Origin: Lineolata rhizophorae
Lineage: Eukaryota; Ascomycota; Dothideomycetes; Lineolatales; Lineolataceae
Length of the DNA: 64,000 bases
Direction: 5' to 3'
Assembly (NCBI GenBank): GCA_010093515.1
Contig: MU001689.1
Coordinates: 427,502 to 491,501, forward strand
Shown piece after piece: positions 48,423 through 57,454 of the stretch (positions are counted from its first letter, which is position 1; the number at the start of each line of letters is the position of its first letter). The position numbers and the translations under genes are program-made. Under the pieces are notes generated by a model. It saw only the letters and a program-made list of their open reading frames with translations, was not told where the DNA came from and ran no database searches.

Positions 48423-50194
48423 TTCGCCTCTCGCGCCCAACCCACGACCCGGCAACGCGCCGCCTCGCCCTCGCGCCTGCAAACTACATATGTACATACG
48501 CAACATATGCACCTAGGTAGCGTCACCCTCACGTGCGCAGCGGGGGAAGCTGCCCCGTGTGTGTACTACGTAGGTAGGTCTGTGGGTGGATGGCGGTTGC
48601 AAGGGTGCCGTCGCGGGCGCGGCGCCGCTCGAGTGGTCGAGAGCGCGCCGGCGCGAGATGCGCGCGGCCGGGCCGGCTGCGCTGCGCGTGTGGGGTGGTG
48701 GTGGTGGGCTGGCTGGCAGGCGGGCGCCCGACGCAAACGGGGTCCCCTTCGGGTCCGTTCGTTGGGGGGCTTGCGCGAAGGCGAGCTCGCGGCCGCCAAT
48801 CGGGGGCTCGGGCGGGATGGGGTAGCGGATGCGTGGTGGTGCGTGCATGGAGGGACCGGGGTCGGGGATGGGGAGGGCCAACGGCGGCGCTGCTTGGGCG
48901 AGAGGTGAGAGGTGGACGCGGGGAGATTGGACGGGCGGCCGTTGATGAGGTGGGGAGATGGCGAGGCGAGAGCGAGTCTGACGCAAGAAAAAGGCGTGCT
49001 CTGCCAATGACGTTTTTTTTCCCGCTCGATTTTCATTTGGCGATATTGGGTCTGCGGAGCTAGAGCGCGAGTGACCTCCCATGTCCCAGGTAGGTTTGGC
49101 TGCGCGCGAGTAGAGCTCTCAACGGCTGAGCTCCTCGTCCAGCCAGCCTCGTCGCGCAGAGGCGACCTGAACGGCACGAGCCCCTCGGTGCCTCTCAACC
49201 ACAGGGGACGCACAGGACGACCACACCTGAGCGAGACCCGTCTCCGCCGGCGCGTTGAAGAAGCGCTTTTTAAGGTCCTATGACGCCGGTCGTCTGCCTT
49301 CCAACACAGCGCTTCCCTCGAGGCTCGCGCCGACCTAAACCAAAACGACCTAGCCACGAACAAAAGACCAGAAATTTTCGATAAACTGGTTCCCCTTCTA
49401 CGCCGTTGCTCGGCTCCCTTCACGATGCCCATTGACCTCCCTCTCCTCCCCTCAACGAACCGCGCCTCCGCCAAAAGCCGCCGTCCACGCGCCCCTCAAC
49501 CCCATTCGCCAACCGCCCCGCCCGGCCCGTCTACATCCCACCTCGACCGCGCCGTTGCTACCCGCGCCGCGGCCGTTTGCCGCCATTCATAGGCTCCGAA
49601 CGCCCGCCCGCCATCTTCCTTTTTTTCTTTTCTCCGCCCGTGCTACCGCCACGGGCCCCCCTTCTTCGACGCAGCCACCTTGTGCAGCGGCGCGCCAATC
49701 GCCGGGCCCTCCAGCGGCGCCCGCACGAGGACCGCGTCCTGCCCCGCCGCGCCGTCGGCGACGTCTCCGCCCGCGCCCGCCCACGCGTATGTAGGCCCCT
49801 TCGCGAGCGCCTTGCGTGGCGCCAGAGCCGTCTTCGGCTCGCGGCTGCCGACGCCCGTTTCAAGGAGATGCGGCGGGGCAAGCGCGGTCGAGCTGGGCCG
49901 GCGTCGAAGAGGGGAGGCCAGGCTGGCGCGCGAGATGAGCTTGGGGAGACGCGCGTGCTGCGCCGAGGGGAGTAGCGCGTGCGGCGTAGGGCCAGCGTGG
50001 CGCTGAGGTCTTGGGAGATGGAGAAGGGGGGGTGAGGTCGTGCATGGGAGAGCAACGGATAGGGAGGGCGGGGGGGGGAAGGGGTATGTTGGTGACGGGA
50101 AATGAGGCCGAGGGCTAGGGAGAGGGATGGAAGAATGGGAGGTGAGTTGGTCCTGATCGAGGTGCCCTGTGGGCTGATAGGGAAACAGAACCAT

Positions 50195-51297
50195 CGCGCG
50201 CGTGTGCCCGTATGCTATCACCCGGTCCAGCCCGATCTATCTCGTCGAGGGTTGGCCGCCTCCCAGCCTCAGCATCTCGTAAACTCCGGTCCTGTTGATG
50301 CGGTTCGCCGCCCCAATGCCGTCTCGATGAGCGCCCCGCAGCGCTCGGTCCAGCAAGTTCGAACGTCTCGATGTGCTTCGCAGCTCGCGATCTTGAACCA
50401 GCTCGGCAAAAGCCGTTGCGGATCTGGCCCTTCGGGCAAAGTTCACGGAAAGTTAGAGTCGAGCAAGCGTGTGCGCCGGCGCGTGATAGGGCCCCAAGCC
50501 GGTTCTTGCGGGTTGCCGTAGTTGACGGCTACCTTGATAGAGACGGAAGCGTCGATAAGGCCAATCACCATCGTCGGGATGCGGATGTGGTATGTGTTGC
50601 GGCGGTAGACGCCGCCGGCGAAGCTGTTTCGTTTTGCGCGATTTCCGATGACCTGGCGTTAGTTCTAGGGTCCCGGTTTGCTTCTCGGCCTTGCTTGTTT
50701 TACTCGGAAATTTTTGTTGCGGCACGATGCTAAGCCCGGAGATGGGGCGAGTGTGCTGAGGATGTGATTGCGGGGGAGCTCTGGACCAGTAGGATGCGAT
50801 GGTCTTGCCTGGCGGCGTCTGTGATCAAGCCACCTCCGACGACCGAGAACGGGTTCCTGATAAAAACTCCGTCAAACGTTCCCGTCGTCAGCCAATGGGG
50901 TTCCGGACCGAAATCACAGGGACGACGTCTTTCTTCGCGGCCTTGGTCGTCGCCACACCAACGCGCCTTCCTCATGATGCCGACGTCGTTCATCGAATCA
51001 ACAATGCTGCATAGCATTTCGAGCCCCTTGGCCTTCTCGCGATCATGGTTTTATACACCGTCTAGCTTGGCCGGTGGCTGTCGAAGTAGCGCCGCATCTA
51101 CGCGACGTAGATGTTTGCAAAGTTGAAGCCCGTGACGACCAGGCCGCAGCCCCAGCGCCGGTGGTACGACACTAGGTTGTCGTTGCGGACGTTGAACACA
51201 CCGTCCAAAAACGTGAAGTCGTACTCGATTGTCTGGTGGCCGCAGACGTGGAAGCCACTCTTAGTTTCGGCTACTAATGCTTTCGTGTCCGATATGT
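50195..51297 (-). pseudogene. Broken sugar-phosphate cyclase (DHQ-synthase superfamily; desmethyl-4-deoxygadusol synthase-like, MysA-like)
   Basis: An intact enzyme of this type would cyclise sedoheptulose 7-phosphate to desmethyl-4-deoxygadusol. Reading the minus strand, family segments occur in the right order but in shifting frames: TIEYDFTFLDGVFNV (about 51230-51185), a YHRRWG-type segment, [63 protein letters not shown], a YHAPAHTL-type segment, LPEGQIRNGF, NRTGVYEMLRL and DRVIAYGHT (about 50205). The frame is interrupted by at least three stop codons (for example after IYVA at about 51107) and by about eight or more single-base insertions, and roughly ten residues are missing before NRTGVY. 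Two insert-like stretches, between GIMRK and the GGG motif and again after ITDAA, end in CAG and look like introns. The C-terminal quarter after YGHT is not recognisable. It lies next to an intact O-methyltransferase and an ATP-grasp ligase, which supports the assignment. Confidence 0.8.
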
Positions 51298-52443
51298 TGG
51301 ATGAGAGCGTTGTGAGGTCGCACTAGAATACGATGTCACTATAAAAAGGGAATTTAATATACATATAAAATATTAAAAAAAAAAGAGATGTAGTTGAAAC
51401 ACTCTAGAATGCAGTATTTGCTTCGCTTAAGACCTTTTTTCAAGCATCCAGGCTGACGGGCTTTAAAAGAAGGGGTATCTAGAGGATATCCTTAACACTC
51501 GAAGATGGAACGTTCCGCGGGAAGTTGTTTAAGACGTTAAGACTCTCAGGAGCTTAGTGAATTTCAGTCCGAATCGTGGTGAATACCGCATCAACCTAAG
51601 CCCGTAAGACCCGTAGAACAGCCTCGGACATCTACTAACAGCTTCTCTGCGATCCATTTCCCCACTCACGTCTTGCGCATCGAAAACGCATTCTAATTCA
51701 GTGAGATACTCACGACATCTTCCGCACCGTCAGGGTCTCCATTAAAATTCCGCGATTCCACAACATTCGTATGTCAAGGACCCCGCGCCCAAACGGTCCG
51801 ATGCGCAAACGCCTGGACGGAAGAACTGGCGCACTACCCGGTAGCGTCTCTTGGACTTCCGAGATTCTATTTGGCCGAGATATTGCCATGAGTCGGTTCC
51901 GAGTCTAAATATCTAAAGCGTTAAGGCAGTCAATGCACAGGTCGGGACCGGATCGGTGCGTGAGTTTGTGCTTAAGAAATCTAGGTGTCTAGATCGGGGC
52001 TCTCGGGGCTTGAACCGTGGATCGGAACGAAACTCAATTCGGGAACAGGCGGGAGTCATCACGCGAGGTCTGAATGTGCGAACGCGTAAAGTGACAAGTT
52101 GGACACCGCATCGAAGACGTGTAATGGCGGTGCAGAGTGAATGACTCGAGCATGCGGAGTTAGTGGAATTGTTAAGGCTTTACAAAGGTGAGTGCTTCCG
52201 ACGCCTTTTCGGAGCGCCGCTTTTGCAGACATCATAGCGCATAGCATACCACCTGGTTCCGGAGTGTGTCAGTGGTCTATATTACATTGTGAGCTCGAGA
52301 TTGATTGACTTTGATGTAGAGAATGACTTCTCGGATCAATTTTCCGGATATCTTAAAGAGTGCGACGGGGACAGGCAAAATTATTACAGATAAGTTACCC
52401 CCTACAGTTTGACCGTGTTTCCACACCCCTAGCTAGAGCGCAT
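51298..52443. other. AT-rich spacer between cyclase pseudogene and O-methyltransferase gene
   Basis: The part at 51330-51400 is very AT-rich, with an A/T run next to the 5' end of the broken cyclase. The remainder is of mixed composition and has no supported gene. Confidence 0.5.
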
Positions 52444-53467
52444 TTACTGGGACTCTTCTCCCATACACCGAGTGATTTCAACACCATCCTGGCTCTTGTC
52501 AGTACTGGGCTATGACTTGATGAAGTAATTTCAGTGGACACTTACAGCAACACCCGAAGGTTCAAAACTTTCGATCAACTTGCTCTCATAGATGAGATTC
52601 GGATTTCCAACCAAGTTGGCCAACTCTACTTTCCCTACGCGTTTCTCGTACATTGTCGCCTGCTTAGAAGAGAACCGTTCATCCACCCCCGAACCGTTCT
52701 TTTTCTGCTCCGCCACCGCCTTCCGCTTCTCGCCCACGCTGCTCCGCACGTATTCCAAATACGGCGGATTTCCGGGCTTGATGACGTTGTCGGCGGCAAG
52801 CACGCTGCCGGGCCTCACGAGCCGCAGCTCCTCGCACAGCTTCAGGTCCGTAGTGTAGGCGGGCTTCCAGTGGTCTAGGAACATGAGGTCGATCTGGTCG
52901 CCGAACGCCCCCGCCTCGTACAGTCGCTTGAGGCTCGCGTCGCTGGAGCCAACTTCGATTTTGACCGTGTCGGATAGGCCGGCGAGATTCACGAGAGCGC
53001 CGCTCACGGCCGCAAATTCCGGGTTCCGCTCTAGACTGTAGTATTTGCCCTGCGGGTTGGCCTTGCGGACGGCGGCGCCGAAGAGAATCGCTGAATAGCC
53101 AACGTAGCCGCCGAGTTCCACCTAAGCGACGTGAGTATAACCTATTCGAAACAACATGCGATCCGCAGGCACCGAGAAATAAAATTTAGAGTCTTATCAT
53201 TGAGGTATTGCAACATACCATGATTCGAGGCTTGACCTCGGCGATGAGATTGGACACAATTGCGCCCTTGTCCTCTCCCACGTTCATGAGGTACTTCTTG
53301 GTTCGCCCATATTCATCGATGGCTTTGACGACAGCAGTGGGATTGCCGCGTATGCTATCGATGTCTGGGCGGCCGAAAACGAAATGCAGAAGTTCTACTT
53401 CGCGACCATCGTCAAAAAACACTTGGTCTTGGTCTTGGTAAGCCTTTGACTTGTCAAATGTGGCCAT
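52444..53467 (-). CDS. SAM-dependent O-methyltransferase (COMT-like), MysB-type
   Basis: Model: complement(join(52444..52488, 52546..53121, 53219..53467)), 289 aa. It is predicted to methylate desmethyl-4-deoxygadusol to 4-deoxygadusol in the mycosporine pathway; this assignment rests on neighbours, while the fold alone says small-molecule catechol-type O-methyltransferase. Seen: SAM motif I VELGGYVGYSA (84-94), with the Val codon opening exon 2; an acidic ribose-binding position in YYSLERNPEFA; the metal-binding pair at DHWK (Asp 166) and ADN (194-195), as in catechol O-methyltransferases. The last intron (gtaagt at 52545) removes an early stop and adds the canonical VEIT-type ending; if retained, the protein would end eight residues later at 52531. 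All key residues are present, so the gene looks functional, in contrast to the cyclase beside it. Confidence 0.85.
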
Positions 53468-54344
53468 GGTAAAGGTTGTACTTTGGCGTATTGACTTAGT
53501 GTGAAAAATTAGTAGTTCGTTGTAGCTTACTTGCAAAGCAGGAGCATCGAGCTCTTTTTATGTTGAAAGATGATTCAGAGGCGCGCAGGCAATCGCGCCG
53601 AAAATTGCTCGTTCCGGTAGGGAACTCGGAGGTAAGCTCGGCGGTAGAAATCCGAGGAAGCCGTCGATGCGCGCCATTCCGTGAGAGCCGCTGATTGGTC
53701 TCATGGAGCTTGTTGCCATGTTTGGCACGCTGTCATTATCACTCAACACACTCCAAGCGAGCAGGTCGTTACTACTTCGGAGTAGCACTAGGCGGAGTTT
53801 TCGGTATTGATGTTGCATCTCGCGTTGGCAACTCCGATTTGACTTCTAAAGGCTCGATCCACCATTTAGAACCCAAGTCCTATAGACTTGTCTCATTTGC
53901 GGGGTAGAGCTCAAAAAGTCACTCCGACATCGCACAAGCTAACAGTCTAGCGGTTCAGAGAGTGGTCACATGTCTAGCACGCCTCCCTCGCGATGCACTT
54001 TACGTTCGCAACTGTCTAGGCTAGTTAAATCTTCATTAAAAACTAAACCTCTAATTAGAGGCTGCTATAAAATGATCACGCTCCCTTCAACAAAGCACTT
54101 GATTCAAGAATTAACTGGCTGTCTAGGCGCATCACAAGCTATGGCTTCGTTCTACTGGATCAAAGACGTGATCGTGACGCTAAGTCACCCGATAAAAGGG
54201 TTGAACGTTGCCGTAGAAACCTTCCGGCACTCTGTGGGGATCCGGACGTCCCTTTCTTTTCCAGAGAAACATGAAACTTCTCGATTTCATTTCAGTCAGT
54301 AAATCCTGTACTCGCCACCAGCAGTTCGAAATAGTGCCACCAGG
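53468..54344. promoter_or_regulatory. Divergent promoter region of the O-methyltransferase and ATP-grasp genes
   Basis: About 0.9 kb between two divergently transcribed, apparently intact pathway genes, so co-regulation from this stretch is likely. No specific operator could be named. Confidence 0.4.
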
Positions 54345-56429
54345 ATGCCCGGACGAGCAATGTTTCAAAACTACAGGATTCGTAGCTTGGCCTTGATATT
54401 TCTGTCCTTCGTTGCTCTGCCTCTTTCAACTGCGATTGCGTTCTGTTCATACTCCATCGGAGTTTTCAGGTCCCGTAGCACGTCTCGTTCTTCGCATTCT
54501 GCAAGCGGAGATGAATCTACCGCGCCAGGCTCTCTATCTCGCACCAATGTCGCGCATAATATCTCCTATAGCGGTTCTGGTCCCTTTGAGACGACTCCTT
54601 TTTCATACACGAATCCCATTCCAGCTTCACAGTCGCAACGACGACGCTCATCCCAAGATAATCAGAAAACTGTTCTTGTTACCGGCCTGTCCATGGCCAA
54701 AGGTCTTGTACTGGCACGTCTATTCCACCAAGCCGGGTATCAGGTCATTGGAGCAGACATGGAACCTAGCGGCATACCCATTCCCGGGCGATTTTCCTCC
54801 TCACTCGCTGCGTTCTTTCGGCTTTCTCCGCCAACAACGCTAGGTGCATCACCGCATCCGCAAGCCACAGATGCTCCCTCTGCTCTAGAAGAAGGAGTTG
54901 ACGCTTCCGCATACATCAGCTCCCTCATCAGCGTGATTCGCACAATAAGAGCGGATATATGGGTTAGTGTTTCGGCCGCTGCATCCGTGCTCGCAGACGC
55001 CGAAGCCGCAGAAGCGGTCCGCTGCCAGACCACCTGCGTACCCATTCAGTTCGGCGTGGAAGCGACGCGGATTCTGCACCGCAAGGACTTGTTCGCCGAA
55101 TGGCTCGTTGCAAACGGGTTCAGTGCTCCGCTGACCGGCGTCGTCCACGACGCCGAGGAAGTCGAGGAGTTCCTCGAAACGCACGCCAGCAAGCCGAAGC
55201 ACGGGCGAAAGAAATCCAAGGGGAAAGATGCCAACATTGCATGGTGGAAAGGTAGTGGATCGAACAGCGGACCCTCGAGCCCGGTCAAAGAGAGGGTACA
55301 GCGAGAGCGACGCAGTTCCGCCCCTACGCCCGGATCGCAAGTGCGCGAAGCGACTACGGAAAATCGGCGCTTCATCCTCAAGCCTCTCTCGCTCGGCGAC
55401 GCCGCCAGAGGCGACATGACGCTTCTTCCGGCGCGCATGGTCGAAGAGACGTGGAATATCCTGCTCCACCGCCTCCCGTCTAGCAATCCGCCGCGCTCTC
55501 TCGACGCCGCCACGACAAAGCATAGCAATGGGCCGTGGATCCTACAGGAATACGTAGAAGGGCAGACGTTTTGCACCTTCGCGTTAGTCATCCGGGGCAA
55601 AGTCAGAGCGTTTGTCGCTTGCAGGTCGTCGGACATGCTGATGCGGTACGAAGCACTTCCGGCGAGCGGCGCGCTGAGCCGGGCTATGGAGACGTTCACG
55701 CGCGATGTCGCGGCCGGGGGGAGACATAGGAGCTACGCGGAGGCTGTTGTCGAGGGTAGGATCGGGGGCGGCGCTGTGGGTGGAGAGGACTTCACGGGGC
55801 ACTTGTCGTTCGACTTCATCATTCCCGACGAGGACGTGCGTGCGGCGGGTGCGTGTGCCGATCCACATTCTGTCAGCTTGTTCCCGATCGAGTGCAATCC
55901 GAGAGTCCATACGGCGGTTGTGTTGTTCAACGGCATGCCTGGGTTGACGGAAGAGTACCTGGAGGCGTTGCATGACGAAAAGCGAAGCGGGAAACAGAGG
56001 GGAATCCCCGGTACCAGCAGCAGCGACTTCCACGAGGTTGAACACTCGATTTACGGCAAGACCTCGCAATCGACGGCAGACTCTCCTCTAGAAACGGTTT
56101 TCGAGAATGGAGCAACTGCTGTCCTACACCCGTCCAACCCACCACCGTACATTTGGTACGCGCATGAACTGCCAGCATACCTTGCTAGGACGTTGGAGCA
56201 CGTTATGAATCCATCGTTGGATTCGCTGGTAGCTAACGTGACAGAGATGATTGAGCTCGCAAGGCTTCTGATAACTGGTCACGACGGTAATTTGGTATCG
56301 TGGGATCCCTTGCCATGGTTGTGGGCAAATCACGTCTATTGGCCGTTGCGTCTGGCTCTGCGAGTGCTCTGGGGTGAGCCGTGGAGCAGAGCAAATGTCA
56401 GTACAGGGGAAATATGCAGCTGCACCTGA
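54345..56429 (+). CDS. ATP-grasp ligase, MysC-like, with N-terminal membrane anchor
   Basis: Single exon, 694 aa. By family and context it would join an amino acid to 4-deoxygadusol to give a mycosporine; the amino acid is unknown. Seen: an N-terminal hydrophobic helix (about 15-38, LALIFLSFVALPLSTAIAF); a Rossmann-like pre-ATP-grasp segment from residue 110 (VLVTGLSMAKGLVLARLFHQ); FGVEATRILHRKDLF; an ATP-binding lysine strand RRFILKPLSLGD; the hinge WILQEYVEGQTFC; SFDFIIPDED; and the magnesium-binding FPIECNPRVHTAVVLF with Glu 516 and Asn 518. These are the complete ATP-grasp core. A basic, Ser-rich insertion lies between about residues 285 and 340 (KHGRKKSKGKD). The protein is longer than bacterial MysC because of the anchor, the insert and a C-terminal extension of about 130 residues. 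A downstream ATG (MFQNYRIRS, 54360) is an alternative start. Confidence 0.83.
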   Translation: MPGRAMFQNYRIRSLALIFLSFVALPLSTAIAFCSYSIGVFRSRSTSRSSHSASGDESTAPGSLSRTNVAHNISYSGSGPFETTPFSYTNPIPASQSQRRRSSQDNQKTVLVTGLSMAKGLVLARLFHQAGYQVIGADMEPSGIPIPGRFSSSLAAFFRLSPPTTLGASPHPQATDAPSALEEGVDASAYISSLISVIRTIRADIWVSVSAAASVLADAEAAEAVRCQTTCVPIQFGVEATRILHRKDLFAEWLVANGFSAPLTGVVHDAEEVEEFLETHASKPKHGRKKSKGKDANIAWWKGSGSNSGPSSPVKERVQRERRSSAPTPGSQVREATTENRRFILKPLSLGDAARGDMTLLPARMVEETWNILLHRLPSSNPPRSLDAATTKHSNGPWILQEYVEGQTFCTFALVIRGKVRAFVACRSSDMLMRYEALPASGALSRAMETFTRDVAAGGRHRSYAEAVVEGRIGGGAVGGEDFTGHLSFDFIIPDEDVRAAGACADPHSVSLFPIECNPRVHTAVVLFNGMPGLTEEYLEALHDEKRSGKQRGIPGTSSSDFHEVEHSIYGKTSQSTADSPLETVFENGATAVLHPSNPPPYIWYAHELPAYLARTLEHVMNPSLDSLVANVTEMIELARLLITGHDGNLVSWDPLPWLWANHVYWPLRLALRVLWGEPWSRANVSTGEICSCT

Positions 56430-57454
56430 ATGGATTGTGCGAGGATTCGAAATCAAGGCATCCGCCTTGTGCTTGTTTTATTAGTTGAACGTACGTATGC
56501 ACATTGACAAGCGGAACCCCTGTCATATCTAGGAATCTAATGTAGTATGGATTCTACTTCTGCTTCCTAACTGTCGATAAAAGTCTTGCCAAGTATTTTA
56601 CAGCAGAACATAGTAATGTTTAATTAAAGACGTACTGGCTGTTGGGCAAAATTCAGTCCGCTTGGTTTGATATATAGAATTACCAAAAACCCTCTAGCTT
56701 TTGGTTGATGGGCCGACGTCGTCTAGTTCCTAACAAGCAAACCCCTGAAGTCTTAAACCCCCCCCCCCCCGCCCCAAACAAAATAAAAATACAAGACTAA
56801 AAGCGTGGGAAATAACCAAAAACGCTGTCAACGAAACCGCTTTCCATGTAAAGTGTCAGATTACGATGAATTTTAGCGTTCCAGTCGTCAGCGCTCTGAA
56901 GCTCGAAGAGTCTTGCGGCAGAAGATATGCTACAGCCACGGAGCGTAACTGGTCTCATAAGTCCGATTGTAAAGTATTCTATCTGGTGAAAGTAACTGAA
57001 CATTGCGGTGGAAACTATGTAGTAGATGAGAGTGAAAAATTGTTGCGGGACCATAATGGGCTGATCCCCTGCAACAACTATGAAATAACGTGCTGAAGAG
57101 TCAACTCGAAAACCGAAAGTGAACAAATGACGGATGGAGATGCCAATATCAACTGACCCGTAGAAAGCTAGCCTACATGGCTTGAAGATGTATCAGGCAA
57201 TAAATATGCGGAGGTAGTTCAGAAAGCAAACTTTACGTAATGCCACCATGCTAGCATCATCTCTAGGCTTGCAGTCGATGACTCTATATTCCTATAATAA
57301 CTAGTAGCACTGCATTACAGCCAACCCATATCGATTTTCACCAAATCCAGCAGATGCGTAGAAGGGGCGTCAAGCCGTCCGAAACAGAGGCATTTTTCAT
57401 TGACATAACCCTACAAGCCTCCTTGAATCAGCCCCGACGCCGCCCATCTCACCT
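56430..57454. other. Convergent intergenic region
   Basis: AT-rich stretch between the 3' ends of the ATP-grasp and sphingolipid methyltransferase genes. It includes a run of 13 C (56758-56770). A frame at 56797-57126 (-, 109 aa) has hydrophobic segments but no family match or promoter support, so it is not called. Confidence 0.5.
56758..56770 (+). repeat. Poly-C homopolymer (13 nt)
   Basis: Thirteen consecutive C followed by G and four more C. It is prone to length error in sequencing and to slippage in vivo. Confidence 0.85.

Larger units (their letters stand above)
45121..50194. other. Long intergenic region with repeats and no convincing gene
   Basis: About 5 kb upstream of the kinesin gene. 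The part next to the start (45,120-46,050) is probably promoter and 5' leader. Many open frames overlap on both strands in GC-rich DNA without family signals. It contains an A15-type homopolymer (about 45528-45542), palindromic TACGTA/ACGTAC-rich words (47340-47420 and 48490-48580), a CAG/TAG-interrupted triplet repeat (48281-48309) and a CCCTC repeat (48394-48422). The frame at 49643-50221 (-) overlaps the 3' end of the broken cyclase gene and is not a separate gene. Confidence 0.5.

Noticed and set aside
48566-49474. 302-aa minus-strand frame
   Set aside because: Arg/Ser/Pro-rich chance frame in GC-rich DNA, with equally long frames on the other strand.
49643-50221. 192-aa minus-strand frame that begins with IAYGHT
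   Set aside because: Its start is the tail end of the broken cyclase (DRVIAYGHT); the rest is Pro/Ser-rich chance sequence.
50764-51126. 120-aa plus-strand frame across the cyclase locus
   Set aside because: Antisense shadow; the family motifs are on the minus strand.
56797-57126. 109-aa frame with hydrophobic segments
   Set aside because: Lies in AT-rich intergenic DNA with no family signal.
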